The notes under the pieces were generated by a model, which was not told where the DNA came from, did no database searches, and was given only the letters and a program-made list of their open reading frames with translations. From Paraoerskovia marina DSM 21750 (GTDB taxonomy: Bacteria > Actinomycetota > Actinomycetes > Actinomycetales > Cellulomonadaceae), in contig NZ_JNIY01000003.1 of NCBI RefSeq assembly GCF_000701465.1, positions 186,001 through 250,000 of the forward strand: 64,000 nt of DNA, read 5' to 3'. Position 1 is the first letter of the stretch. Each line of letters opens with the position of its first letter. The position numbers and the translations under genes were made by a program. This document shows positions 53,492 through 61,693 of this stretch, one piece after another.

Positions 53492-53513
53492 CTCGCCGGG
53501 TAGCGTTCCCCGT

Positions 53514-54725
53514 GTGACTGCCGACGACCCCACCACCCCGCTGGACACGTACACCCTCGACGAGCTGCGCCGTCGGACCTCCGTGAAGTGGAGGGCGTAC
53601 GCGCCCGACGTCCTGCCGCTCTGGGTGGCGGAGATGGACGTCAGCATCGCGCCGGCGGTGTCGGACGCCGTGGGCCGTGCCCTGCAGACCGGCGACACGG
53701 GGTACGACTTCGGTCCCGTCTACGCCGAGGCGTTCGCCGCGTTCGCGCACGACCGCTGGGGGTGGGACCTCGACGTCGCGCGCACGCGCACCCTGGCCGA
53801 CGTCATGGTCGGGCTGACCGAGGTGATCAAGGTCCTCACGGGGCCGGGGGACGCCGTCGTCGTCAGCCCGCCCGTCTACCCGCCGTTCTACACGTTCCCG
53901 CGCGCCGAAGGGCGACGGATCGTCGAGGCGCCGCTCGGTGCGGACAACCGCCTCGACCTCGCCGCACTCGACGCGGCGTTCGCGGAGGCGACGGGCCGTG
54001 CGGCGTTCGGCACCGGCCCCGGCAGCGGCCAGCGCGCCGTCTACCTGCTGTGCAACCCGCACAACCCCACGGGGGTCGCCCACACCCCGGCCGAGCTGGA
54101 GGCGCTGCTGGCGCTCGCGGCCGAGCACGGGGTCCGCGTCGTCGCGGACGAGATCCACGCGCCGATCACCCGGCCTGTCGGTGCGTCCGGTCCGACGTAC
54201 ACCCCGCTGCTGTCCGTCCCGGGCTCCGACGACGCCGTCGCCGTGCTCTCGGCGTCGAAGGCCTGGAACCTGGCCGGTCTCAAGGCCGCGATCGCCGTCG
54301 GCGGGCCGGCTGCGGCCGACGACCTGCGGCGCATCCCCGAGGTCGCCAACCACGCCGTCTCGCACCTCGCGGTGATCGCGCACTCCGCGGCGCTGACCGA
54401 CGGTGTGGACTGGCTCGACTCCGTGCTCGCCGGCATCGACCGCAACAAGCGCCTGTTCGGCGACCTGCTCGGCGAGCACCTGCCCGAGCTCGGGTACACA
54501 CCCACGGAGGCGACGTACTTCGCGTGGCTCGACGCGCGCACGCTGCCGGGGCAGGCCGGGACGGACCCGTCGAGGTTCTTCCTCGACCACGCCCGTGTGG
54601 CCGTGAACCCTGGCCCCAGCTTTGCGACCGGCGGGGCCGGGCACGTGCGCGTCAACCTCGCGACGTCACCTGCCGTCCTCACCGAGGCGGTCGAGCGGAT
54701 GGGGCGCGCGGTCCGAGCCCTCTGA
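53514..54725 (+). CDS. MalY/PatB-type aminotransferase (cystathionine beta-lyase)
   Basis: A 403-residue PLP-dependent aminotransferase class I protein of the MalY/PatB family: DVLPLWVAEMDVSIAP, TGYDFGPVYAEAFAAF, SPPVYPPFY, LCNPHNPTGVAH, VVADEIHAPITR and the PLP lysine in LSASKAWNLAGLKAAI. Such enzymes cleave C-S bonds of cystathionine or cystine-like substrates, feeding homocysteine or sulfide. GTG 53514 begins the conserved region and excludes the upstream repeats, through which a spurious longer frame runs. It lies about 3 kb from the Cys leader and TcyP-like gene. Confidence 0.9.
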   Translation: MTADDPTTPLDTYTLDELRRRTSVKWRAYAPDVLPLWVAEMDVSIAPAVSDAVGRALQTGDTGYDFGPVYAEAFAAFAHDRWGWDLDVARTRTLADVMVGLTEVIKVLTGPGDAVVVSPPVYPPFYTFPRAEGRRIVEAPLGADNRLDLAALDAAFAEATGRAAFGTGPGSGQRAVYLLCNPHNPTGVAHTPAELEALLALAAEHGVRVVADEIHAPITRPVGASGPTYTPLLSVPGSDDAVAVLSASKAWNLAGLKAAIAVGGPAAADDLRRIPEVANHAVSHLAVIAHSAALTDGVDWLDSVLAGIDRNKRLFGDLLGEHLPELGYTPTEATYFAWLDARTLPGQAGTDPSRFFLDHARVAVNPGPSFATGGAGHVRVNLATSPAVLTEAVERMGRAVRAL

Positions 54726-54737
54726 GGGTCAGAGCCG

Positions 54738-55790
54738 TCAGAGCCAGCCGCGGCGCTTGAACGCCCAGTAGAGCCCGAGCCCGAGCCCGAGCATCAGGAC
54801 CACCGATGCCGGGTACCCCCACCGCCACTGGAGCTCGGGCATGAACGCGAAGTTCATGCCGTAGATCGCGGCGACGAGCGTCGGGGTGAACAGGATGGCG
54901 GCCCAGGACGAGATCCGCTTCATGTCCTCGTTCTGCCGCTGCCCGACGAGCGTCGCGTTGACCGTCATGATGCGGTCGAGGCTGCTGCTGATCTCGACGA
55001 CGCGGTCCGTCGCGCGGCGCAGGTGGTCCTCGACGTCCTGCAGGTAGGCCTCCAGGGCGGGCGGCACGTCGTGGTCGGGGGCGCCGCGGCGCAGTCGGGC
55101 GACGACCTCGCGCAGCGGGATGACGGCGTGCTTGAGGTCGATCACCTCGCCGCTGAGCCGGTAGATGCGCTCGGGAGCGGCGTCGTCGCCGGTGAACACC
55201 TGCCGCTCGATCTCGTCGACGTCGGTCTCGATCTCCTGCAGCACCGGGAAGTACCCGTCGACGATCTGGTCGAGCACCGCGTAGAGCGTGGCTTCGGGGC
55301 CGAGCGCCAGAATCTCCTGAGGGATCTCCCGGTCCAGCTTCATGGGGCTGTGGACACCGCCGTGCCGGGCGACGAGCACCACGTTCCCGAGCACGACGAC
55401 GTGCAGCTCGGTCAGGACGACGTCCTCCGCGGACTCGACGTAGTCGGCGGCCTTCATCACCACGAACAGCGCGTCGCCGTGGCGCTCGACCTTGGGGCGC
55501 TGGCGGGCGTGCTCCAGGTCCTCCGCGAGCAGCGGCGGCAGGTCCAGGAGCGAGGCGACCCGCGCGACGTCGGCGGGTGTCGGACGGTCGTAGGTGATCG
55601 TCGCGATCAGGTCGCCCTGCTCGTCGGCACGGGCGCGCGTGACCGCGGCCGGGATGTCGTCGCTCGGCTCGTCCGCGACGCCGCGCCGGTACAGCGTGAC
55701 CATGCCCTCCGACGTCGGACGGGGCGGGATCGCACGTGACGTGCGGACCCGGCCGGAGCCGAAACGGTGGGGGCCGAAGCGGGGCGACAT
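54738..55790 (-). CDS. corA: CorA-family magnesium/cobalt transporter
   Basis: A 350-residue CorA-like channel. The soluble funnel domain (about 1-275; LSGEVIDLKHAVIPLREVVARLRRG, LEAYLQDVEDHLRRATDRVVEI) precedes two C-terminal helices around the signature YGMNF with the ELQWRWGYP periplasmic loop. It is a homopentameric Mg2+ (or Co2+/Ni2+) uptake channel. It converges with malY. Confidence 0.95.
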   Translation of the reverse strand: MSPRFGPHRFGSGRVRTSRAIPPRPTSEGMVTLYRRGVADEPSDDIPAAVTRARADEQGDLIATITYDRPTPADVARVASLLDLPPLLAEDLEHARQRPKVERHGDALFVVMKAADYVESAEDVVLTELHVVVLGNVVLVARHGGVHSPMKLDREIPQEILALGPEATLYAVLDQIVDGYFPVLQEIETDVDEIERQVFTGDDAAPERIYRLSGEVIDLKHAVIPLREVVARLRRGAPDHDVPPALEAYLQDVEDHLRRATDRVVEISSSLDRIMTVNATLVGQRQNEDMKRISSWAAILFTPTLVAAIYGMNFAFMPELQWRWGYPASVVLMLGLGLGLYWAFKRRGWL

Positions 55791-55837
55791 CGGTACTCCT
55801 GTCTGCAGGGGTGCGGGGACGGTGGCGGGGTGTGACG

Positions 55838-56464
55838 CTACCGTCGGACGGCGCGGACCACGGTGTCGTGGATGGTGACGACCTCGCCGTCGGGGTTGGT
55901 CGCCTCTCGCGGCGCGGCGGCCGCCGTCATGATCTCCCACCCGGTGCCCAGGGACTCCGCGACCGCCGCGGGCATGAAGAGCATCTCCGCGATCCGTGGC
56001 CGCTCGAACCCGACCTCGCGGTCGGAGGGGTGGTGGCCCACGATCAGCAACGTCCCGCCCGGTCGCACGGCCGCAGCGAGTCGACGGTGCACGGACCGGA
56101 GCGTCGGAGTCGGCAGGTGCATGAACTGGACGTTGACGAGGTCGTAGGTCTCGGACGGCGACCACTCCAGCAGGTCCACCCGCTCCCACGTCGCACGAGC
56201 CGCGACGTCGGGACCCGCCTGGGCGACGTGCCCCGCGGCCCGGTCCAGCGCGACCTGCGAGAGGTCGACGCCGGTGACCTGCCAGCCTCGCTCGGCGAGC
56301 CAGAGCACGTCCGCGCCCTCCCCACAGCCGACGTCGAGGGCGCGGCCCGGGGCCAGGTCGCCCGCGTGCTCGACGAGGCGCGGGTTGGGACGCCCGCTCC
56401 AGACGGCGGGCGCGGAACGATAGCGCTCGTCCCAGAATTCGGCGTCGTGCGGCGGGTTCTTCAT
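55838..56464 (-). CDS. Class I SAM-dependent methyltransferase
   Basis: A 208-residue methyltransferase: motif I ALDVGCGEGADVLWLAERGWQVTGVDLS, post-I Asp in VDLLEW, motif II YDLVNVQFMHLPTP, RPGGTLLIVGHHP. Similar short proteins methylate small or redox compounds (thiopurine-, tellurite-type, TehB-like); the substrate is unknown. Start ATG 56464 is the first with the typical NPPHDAEFWDERYR beginning. Confidence 0.88.
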   Translation of the reverse strand: MKNPPHDAEFWDERYRSAPAVWSGRPNPRLVEHAGDLAPGRALDVGCGEGADVLWLAERGWQVTGVDLSQVALDRAAGHVAQAGPDVAARATWERVDLLEWSPSETYDLVNVQFMHLPTPTLRSVHRRLAAAVRPGGTLLIVGHHPSDREVGFERPRIAEMLFMPAAVAESLGTGWEIMTAAAAPREATNPDGEVVTIHDTVVRAVRR

Positions 56465-56638
56465 GGCACCAGACTGCACCACGCGGCGAACCGACACCGG
56501 GTGGAGCGGCCGACTGACCACGTTGTCACAAAGTCTCAGCACCGGTTCGTGAGTTGGTGGAATAGATCGGCAGCGTGTAGATGTTGTGTCCGTCGACCGG
56601 GCCACTCCGGTCGTCGACAGACTGAGGGAGCACACCAC

Positions 56639-56710
56639 GTGACCACGTGGAACTTGATCGAACGACGCGCCGTCGACCTTCGCCGGGTCGCCAGCGCGCT
56701 CTGTTGCTGA
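56639..56710 (+). CDS. Cys-Cys leader peptide upstream of the TcyP-like symporter
   Basis: A 23-codon ORF (GTG 56639) ending RRAVDLRRVASALCC, with GAGGGAG eight bases before the start. This matches the small actinobacterial leader peptides of the RRxVDLxRVxSxLC type that precede sulfur and cysteine genes; two terminal cysteine codons make ribosome progress sensitive to Cys-tRNA. It is followed 174 bp later by a cystine/amino-acid symporter. The intervening 56711-56884 contains overlapping alternative hairpins (see findings). Too short for most gene finders. Confidence 0.72.
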   Translation: MTTWNLIERRAVDLRRVASALCC

Positions 56711-56884
56711 CCCCTCGCGCCTGACGCTCCGGGGCCTCCCGAGCCAGCGCCCGCCGTCGCGGCCCTCCGAGACCGCGACCGGCCGCCGTCCACCACGGCA
56801 CTTCCCCCCGTATCCCCACGCACCCGTGGCTGCCGCTCACCCCTGCGGCCGCCGTCCGCTGCGTGTCCGTCGAGAGGTACCTCT

Positions 56885-58351
56885 GTGTCTTCATCCACCA
56901 CCGCACCACCGGCCGAGTCCGCCGTCGAGAAGCCTCGACGCCGGCTGAGGCTCCCCTCGTTCTCCACCCAGATCGTGCTCGGGCTGGTCTTCGGCGTGCT
57001 CCTCGGGTGGCTCGCGCTCTCCATGGGCCCCGCCGCGGACGGCGAGGAGAACTGGCTGACCGTGACGCTCTCCACCATCGGCGGCTCGTTCATCACGCTG
57101 CTGAAGGCGATCGTCCCGCCGCTGGTCTTCACCGCGATCGTCGCCTCGATCGCCAACCTGCGGAAGGTCACCAACGCCGCACGCCTGGCCGGCCAGACGC
57201 TGCTCTGGTTCGCGATCACCGCGCTGATCTCCGTCGCCGTCGGCATCGGCCTGGGCCTGCTGTTCCAGCCGGGCAACGACTCCTCGCTGTCCACCGACGC
57301 GGCCGCCGAGCCCAGCAGCCAGGGGTCGTGGCTCGACTTCCTCAACGGCCTGATCCCGGGCAACTACCTCGGACTCGACGCCGGGACCTCGCTCGAGACC
57401 GGCGCCGACGGCGTCGTCACCGGTGCCGAGACGTCGATCTCCTTCAACGTCCTCCAGATCGTCGTGATCGCGCTCGTCGTCGGGATCGCCGCACTGAAGT
57501 CCGGCAAGGCGGCCGAGCCGTTCGTCGAGTTCAACCGCTCGGCGCTCGCCGTGATCCAGAAGGTGCTGTGGTGGGTCATCCGCCTCGCACCGCTCGGCAC
57601 CCTCGGCCTGATCGGCCGTGCCATCGCGACCTACGGCTGGGACCTGCTGCAGCCGCTCGCCACGTTCGCCGTCGCGATCTACGTCGGCCTGGCGATCGTC
57701 CTGTTCGTCGTCTACCCGATCGTGCTGCGGTCCAACGGTCTGAAGATCTCGTCGTACTTCAAGGGTGCGTGGCCCGCGATCCAGCTCGCGTTCGTCTCAC
57801 GCTCCTCGATCGGGACGCTGCCCGTCACCGAGCGCGTCGTCGAGCGGAACCTCGGTGTGCCGCGTGAGTACGCGTCGTTCGCCGTGCCGCTCGCCGCGAC
57901 CACCAAGATGGACGGTTGCGCCTCGATCTACCCGGCGATCTCGGCGATCTTCGTCGCGCAGATCTTCGGGATCGACCTCTCGATCACGGACTACATCCTC
58001 ATCGCGTTCGTCTCCGTCGTCGGGTCCGCCGCGACCGCGGGGCTCACCGGCGCGCTCGTGATGCTCACGCTGACGCTCTCCACCCTGGGCCTGCCCCTCG
58101 CGGGCGTCGGCCTCCTGATCGCGATCGACCCGATCCTCGACATGGGCCGCACCGCGGTCAACGTCGCGGGCCAGGCGCTCGTGCCGACCGTCGTCGCGAA
58201 GCGCGAGGGCATCCTCGACCTCGAGCAGTACGACTCGGTCAACACCGAGGACCTGTTCGCCGACGACGAGCCCGAGGTCGAGGGCGAGTCGGACGGTGCG
58301 GACGGCATCGCCGGGACGTCCGAGGACCGGGAGCTCGAGCCGGCGCGCTGA
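56885..58351 (+). CDS. Dicarboxylate/amino acid:cation symporter (TcyP-like)
   Basis: A 488-residue DAACS-family (glutamate-transporter fold) symporter: eight helices with two re-entrant hairpins, marked by IGGSFITLLKAIVPPLVFTAIVASIANL (about 80-110), LAATTKMDGCASIYPAISAIFVAQ, AGLTGALVMLTLTLSTLGLP and DPILDMGRTAVNVAGQ. The family includes L-cystine transporter TcyP and dicarboxylate or glutamate symporters; the Cys-Cys leader upstream argues for cystine. The acidic C-terminal tail (DEPEVEGESDGADG) is unusual in length. GTG start with GAGAGG upstream. Confidence 0.88.
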   Translation: MSSSTTAPPAESAVEKPRRRLRLPSFSTQIVLGLVFGVLLGWLALSMGPAADGEENWLTVTLSTIGGSFITLLKAIVPPLVFTAIVASIANLRKVTNAARLAGQTLLWFAITALISVAVGIGLGLLFQPGNDSSLSTDAAAEPSSQGSWLDFLNGLIPGNYLGLDAGTSLETGADGVVTGAETSISFNVLQIVVIALVVGIAALKSGKAAEPFVEFNRSALAVIQKVLWWVIRLAPLGTLGLIGRAIATYGWDLLQPLATFAVAIYVGLAIVLFVVYPIVLRSNGLKISSYFKGAWPAIQLAFVSRSSIGTLPVTERVVERNLGVPREYASFAVPLAATTKMDGCASIYPAISAIFVAQIFGIDLSITDYILIAFVSVVGSAATAGLTGALVMLTLTLSTLGLPLAGVGLLIAIDPILDMGRTAVNVAGQALVPTVVAKREGILDLEQYDSVNTEDLFADDEPEVEGESDGADGIAGTSEDRELEPAR

Positions 58352-58373
58352 CCTCGGTCTCGACAGGCCCGTC

Positions 58374-58470
58374 CGTCGAGCCTGTCGAGACGCGGGCCTG
58401 TCGTTCCGTTCGTCGAGCCTGTCGAGACGCGGGTCTGTCGTTCCGTCCGTCGAGCCTGTCGAGACGCCAG
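58374..58470. repeat. Intergenic repeat cluster D (37-bp period)
   Basis: CGTCGAGCCTGTCGAGACGC starts at 58374, 58411 and 58448, exact 37-bp period, with TGTCGTTCCGT-like spacers. It directly follows the symporter gene and precedes the inverted repeat at 58484. Confidence 0.9.
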
Positions 58471-58483
58471 CCCTACCTCAACT

Positions 58484-58548
58484 CTGCCGACCACGTGGTT
58501 GTCGACCCCATCTGACTCTGTTGGTGGCCGCAACCACGTGGTCGGCAG
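58484..58548. repeat. 18-bp perfect inverted repeat (CTGCCGACCACGTGGTTG element)
   Basis: CTGCCGACCACGTGGTTG (58484-58501) and its exact reverse complement (58531-58548) enclose 29 bases. Each arm itself contains the palindrome ACCACGTGGT. It resembles the element at 30-76. It could be a terminator, but the arm length and recurrence suggest a mobile or structural intergenic repeat. Confidence 0.75.
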
Positions 58549-58562
58549 TTTTCCCACCGGTG

Positions 58563-58594
58563 TTGAAAGAGTTCTTTCGAAAGAGTACTTTCAA
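58563..58594. promoter_or_regulatory. 32-bp double-dyad operator of the ArsR-type regulator
   Basis: TTGAAAG-AGTT-CTTTCGAAAG-AGTA-CTTTCAA: a near-perfect 32-bp palindrome centred between 58578 and 58579, made of two GAAAG-N4-CTTTC units. It ends four bases before the regulator ATG at 58598, so binding would block initiation, pointing to strict autoregulation and possibly a leaderless transcript. Confidence 0.75.
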
Positions 58595-58597
58595 TGC

Positions 58598-59260
58598 ATG
58601 ACCGCAGCGCAGACTCCCGACCATGCCCCGCACGACGGCGAGCCGACCCCCGGCGGGGAGGCGGCACGGCCGACGCCGGCATGGCCCGTCCGCGACATCA
58701 CCGACCCCCGCGAGCTCCGCGCCCTCGCGCACCCGCTGCGGTTCGCCCTCATCGACCTGCTTGCCGAAGGGCCGCTGACCGCGAGCCAGTGCGCCGAGAA
58801 GTTGGGCGAGTCCCCGGCGTCCTGCTCGTACCACCTGCGCCAGCTCGCCCGGTACGGACACGTCGAGCCCGCGGACGGCGGCCACGGCCGCGAGCGCCCG
58901 TGGAAGTCCCGTGACGGCGGGATCCGGTGGGACGAGTCGACGGCCGCCGGTCGCTCGGCCGGGCGACTGCTGGCGCAGACCGTCGACGAGTTCCGTTTCG
59001 ACTCCTGGCGCCGCTACCGCGAGAACGACGCCGCCGAGCCCGCCGAGTGGCGCGACGCCGCCCTGTCGACAGACATGCTCGCGTGGCTCACCCCGGACGA
59101 GCTCCGCGACGTCACGCAGCGGATCTACGACATCTTCGGGGAGTACGAGCACCGCGAGGACGACGCGACCGCCCGTCCCGATGCCGCGCGGCTCGTCCGG
59201 TTCTTCGCCTACGCCTATGCGGGGTTCGCCGGACGTCGGGCCGAGGAGCGTGCCGAGTGA
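58598..59260 (+). CDS. ArsR-type HTH regulator (coupled to MFS exporter)
   Basis: A 220-residue winged-helix regulator: RELRALAHPLRFALIDLLAEGPLTASQCAEKLGESPASCSYHLRQLARYGHVEPAD in segments over residues 38-92, then a long C-terminal helical domain of about 120 residues. Regulators with this build (ArsR/DUF4180-like size) often control transporters. The GTG of the MFS gene overlaps its stop (GTGA). The 32-bp dyad before the ATG is the likely autoregulatory site. The ligand is unknown. Confidence 0.88.
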   Translation: MTAAQTPDHAPHDGEPTPGGEAARPTPAWPVRDITDPRELRALAHPLRFALIDLLAEGPLTASQCAEKLGESPASCSYHLRQLARYGHVEPADGGHGRERPWKSRDGGIRWDESTAAGRSAGRLLAQTVDEFRFDSWRRYRENDAAEPAEWRDAALSTDMLAWLTPDELRDVTQRIYDIFGEYEHREDDATARPDAARLVRFFAYAYAGFAGRRAEERAE

Positions 59261-60609
59261 GTCGGCCCGAGCGTCGCGGCGAGCCTGGCGAGCCCTCGGT
59301 TTCGACAGGCTCAACCGGCGGGGCGACAGGCTCAACCGACAGTGGCCTCCTGCGCGCCCGGCGGCGCTTCGTCCTGCTCACCGCACTGCGGTGGTTCCCG
59401 ACCGGCGTCGTCATCCCGGTGCTCGTGCTCCTGATGCGCGAGCGCGGCCTCGACCTGGCGACCATCGGGCTGCTCGGTGCCGTATACAGCGTCGTGACCC
59501 TCGTTCTCGAGCTCCCGACAGGTGGTCTCGCAGACGTGGTCGGACGCCGACCGGTGCTGGTGATCTCGTCCGCGATGACGTTCGTCGCGTTGCTCCTGCT
59601 CGCGACCGGGACCTCCGCCCTGGCCCTCGGTGTCGCCTACGCCGTCTTCGGTGCGGCGCGGGCGCTCGACTCGGGCCCGCTGCAGGCCTGGTACGTCGAC
59701 GCCGTTCACGCCGTCGACCGGGACGCGGACCTGACGCCGGGGCTCTCTCGCGCCGGGGTGGCGGAGTCTCTCGGCCTGGGCGTCGGTGCGCTCGTGGGTG
59801 GTGGCGTCGTCGCCGTCTCGCCGTTCCCGACCGACGACGCCGTGCTGATCGCGCTCTCGACCCCCTTCCTGCTGGCTGCGGCCCTGGGCCTCGTGCATCT
59901 GGTGATGGTGGCGGTCTGGGTCCGGGACGTGCCCCGGGAGCGGCGTGCGACGTTGCGAGACGTCGTCGCGGACGTCCCGGCGACGGTCGCGCGGGGTCTG
60001 CGGCTGGCGGTGCACCACCGGACGTTGCGGCGCATCATGACGTTCACGGTGGGCCTCGGGGTCGCCCTGGCCGGCATCGAGCTGCTGGCACCGAACGCGT
60101 TCGCCGAGCTCCTCGGCGGCGAGGCAGCGGCCGCGGCGCCGTACGCGGTGCTGGTGACGCTCGGGTTCGGAGGGTCGGCCCTCGGGTCCGCGCTCGCGCC
60201 GGCCGTGCGCCGGGTGACGCGGTCCGACTCGCGCGGCGTGGTGGTCGCGGCGGTGCTCGGCTCGGTGGCGCTCGCGGCCGTGGCGGTGCCGGTGCTCGGG
60301 GTGGCGGCGACGGCGTTCGTCGTCTTCTACGTATTCCTCGGCATCGGTGGTCCGCTCATCGAGAACCTGACGCACCGGTCGGTGAGCTCCGCGGAGCGGG
60401 CGACGATCCTGTCGGTCAGTTCGATGGCGCTGCAGAGCGGGGGAGTGGTGGCGAGCCTCGCGATCGGCGCGTTGGCCGGTGCGACGTCGCTCGCCTGGGG
60501 GTTCGCGGTCGCAGCTGCCGCGCTGTGCCTGGGCGCGCTCGCCCTCGTCGGGATCCGTGTGCCGCGCCGGACGGGCGACGAGTCGGCACCGGTGCCATCC
60601 TCGAAGTGA
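59257..60609 (+). CDS. MFS transporter with repeat-derived N-terminus
   Basis: A 450-residue major-facilitator protein with 12 helices (LTALRWFPTGVVIPVLVLLMRERGL, GLADVVGRRPVLVISSAMTFVALLLLATGTS and on), typical of drug or metabolite exporters. Residues 14-28 (about SVSTGSTGGATGSTDSG) are encoded by a piece of the intergenic repeat family (59298-59340), so the cytoplasmic N-terminal tail was extended by repeat insertion. GTG 59257 overlaps the regulator stop. Expression should follow the ArsR-type repressor. Confidence 0.88.
   Translation: MSRPERRGEPGEPSVSTGSTGGATGSTDSGLLRARRRFVLLTALRWFPTGVVIPVLVLLMRERGLDLATIGLLGAVYSVVTLVLELPTGGLADVVGRRPVLVISSAMTFVALLLLATGTSALALGVAYAVFGAARALDSGPLQAWYVDAVHAVDRDADLTPGLSRAGVAESLGLGVGALVGGGVVAVSPFPTDDAVLIALSTPFLLAAALGLVHLVMVAVWVRDVPRERRATLRDVVADVPATVARGLRLAVHHRTLRRIMTFTVGLGVALAGIELLAPNAFAELLGGEAAAAAPYAVLVTLGFGGSALGSALAPAVRRVTRSDSRGVVVAAVLGSVALAAVAVPVLGVAATAFVVFYVFLGIGGPLIENLTHRSVSSAERATILSVSSMALQSGGVVASLAIGALAGATSLAWGFAVAAAALCLGALALVGIRVPRRTGDESAPVPSSK
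59298..59340. repeat. Repeat element inside the MFS coding sequence
   Basis: GGTTTCGACAGGCTCAACCGGCGGGGCGACAGGCTCAACCGAC (given here as two abutting TTTCGACAGGCTCAACC-type units) matches the core of the intergenic clusters. Here it is in frame and translated near the N-terminus of the transporter. Confidence 0.8.
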
Positions 60610-60640
60610 CCCGCGTCACAACTCACCGTCGAGGAGTGCC

Positions 60641-61480
60641 ATGAACCCCGTCCGTCGAAGCATCGCGCTGATCGCCGCCGCCGCGGCGACGCTCACCGTC
60701 GCCGCCGTTCCGGCAAACGCCGCCGAGGCGTCCGACCCGCCCGACGTCGTCGTCTCCCTCGGCGACTCGATCTCCCGCGGGTTCGGCGCCGACGGTTCGC
60801 TCCGCCTGCGGTCCACGTACTCGTGGGCCACCGGGACCAGTGCGTCGGTGAACCCGCTCGCCGAGCGCCTCCGGACGGACGGCGGTGACGTCTACGCGCT
60901 GACGTTCGCGGAGCTCGGCGCGACCGCCGGCGACCTGCACGACCAGGCGGCCCGCGCCCGGTGGGTCCGCCCTGACGTCGCGACCGTCATGATCGGTGCC
61001 AACGACGTCTGCGGCGCCTCCGGGGTCGACGACCTGCCGGACCCCGCGGAGTACGCGGCCGACGTCCAGGACGCGATCGACGTCGTGCGGTCCACCGCTC
61101 CCGACGTCGACGTCCTCCTCGTCTCCGTCCCCGACCTCGAGCGACTGCGCGACGTGGGCAAGGGCGACTGGCGCACGCGTGTCCGCTGGGCCGCGTGGGA
61201 CCACTGCTCGATCGTCCTCGGCGACCCGCGCAGCAGCTCGGCGGCCACGCAGGATCGGCTCGCGGCCGTCGGCGAGAGCATCGACGGGCTTAACGCAGAG
61301 CTCGAGGCCATCGCTGCCGCGGACCCGCAGGTCTGGAGCGACCGCGGCGCCGTCCATGCGACGTCGTTCTCGCTCGGGAACCTCTCCACCCTCGACGGGT
61401 TCCACCCGTCGGTGAGCGGGCAGGGGCTCATCGCGCAGACGGTGTACGACGCCGCGGCGGCCCAGGGGATGTTCGGCTGA
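60641..61480 (+). CDS. Secreted SGNH/GDSL hydrolase
   Basis: A 279-residue esterase or lipase of the SGNH family. A signal peptide (residues 1-29, RSIALIAAAAATLTVAAVPANAAEA) is followed by block I VVSLGDSISRGFGAD (Ser nucleophile), the Gly block, MIGANDVCGAS (block III Asn) and the C-terminal DGFHPSVSGQGL with Asp and His. It should hydrolyse ester bonds of lipids or acylated polysaccharides outside the cell. GAGGAG precedes ATG 60641. Repeat cluster F follows the stop. Confidence 0.92.
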   Translation: MNPVRRSIALIAAAAATLTVAAVPANAAEASDPPDVVVSLGDSISRGFGADGSLRLRSTYSWATGTSASVNPLAERLRTDGGDVYALTFAELGATAGDLHDQAARARWVRPDVATVMIGANDVCGASGVDDLPDPAEYAADVQDAIDVVRSTAPDVDVLLVSVPDLERLRDVGKGDWRTRVRWAAWDHCSIVLGDPRSSSAATQDRLAAVGESIDGLNAELEAIAAADPQVWSDRGAVHATSFSLGNLSTLDGFHPSVSGQGLIAQTVYDAAAAQGMFG

Positions 61481-61482
61481 CC

Positions 61483-61679
61483 CGTCGCTCGTCGAGCCTG
61501 TCGCTCGTCGGGCCCGTCGCTCGTCGAGCCTGTCGAGACGGAGTGGTCTCGACAGGCTCGACCGACGGTCGTTGAGCTCGTCGGAGCGGGGTCTCGACAG
61601 GCTCGACCGACGGTGGGTGAGCTCGACCGACGGTCGTTGAGCTCGACCGGCGGGGGTTGAGCTCGTCGAAACCCCGTCT
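61483..61679. repeat. Intergenic repeat cluster F
   Basis: A 197-bp block of the same family: several CGTCGAGCCTGTCGAGAC and inverted GTCTCGACAGGCTCGACC copies at about 61491, 61521, 61547, 61590 and variants GTTGAGCTCGTCGAAACCCC at the end. Order is irregular, without a single clear period. It separates the esterase from the 3' end of the quinone oxidoreductase gene. Confidence 0.85.
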
Positions 61680-61693
61680 TCGCTATCACGCGG

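Noticed and set aside
53265-53513. N-terminal extension of the MalY-type aminotransferase through repeat cluster C
   Set aside because: The extension is a translated tandem repeat; conserved sequence begins at the GTG at 53514.
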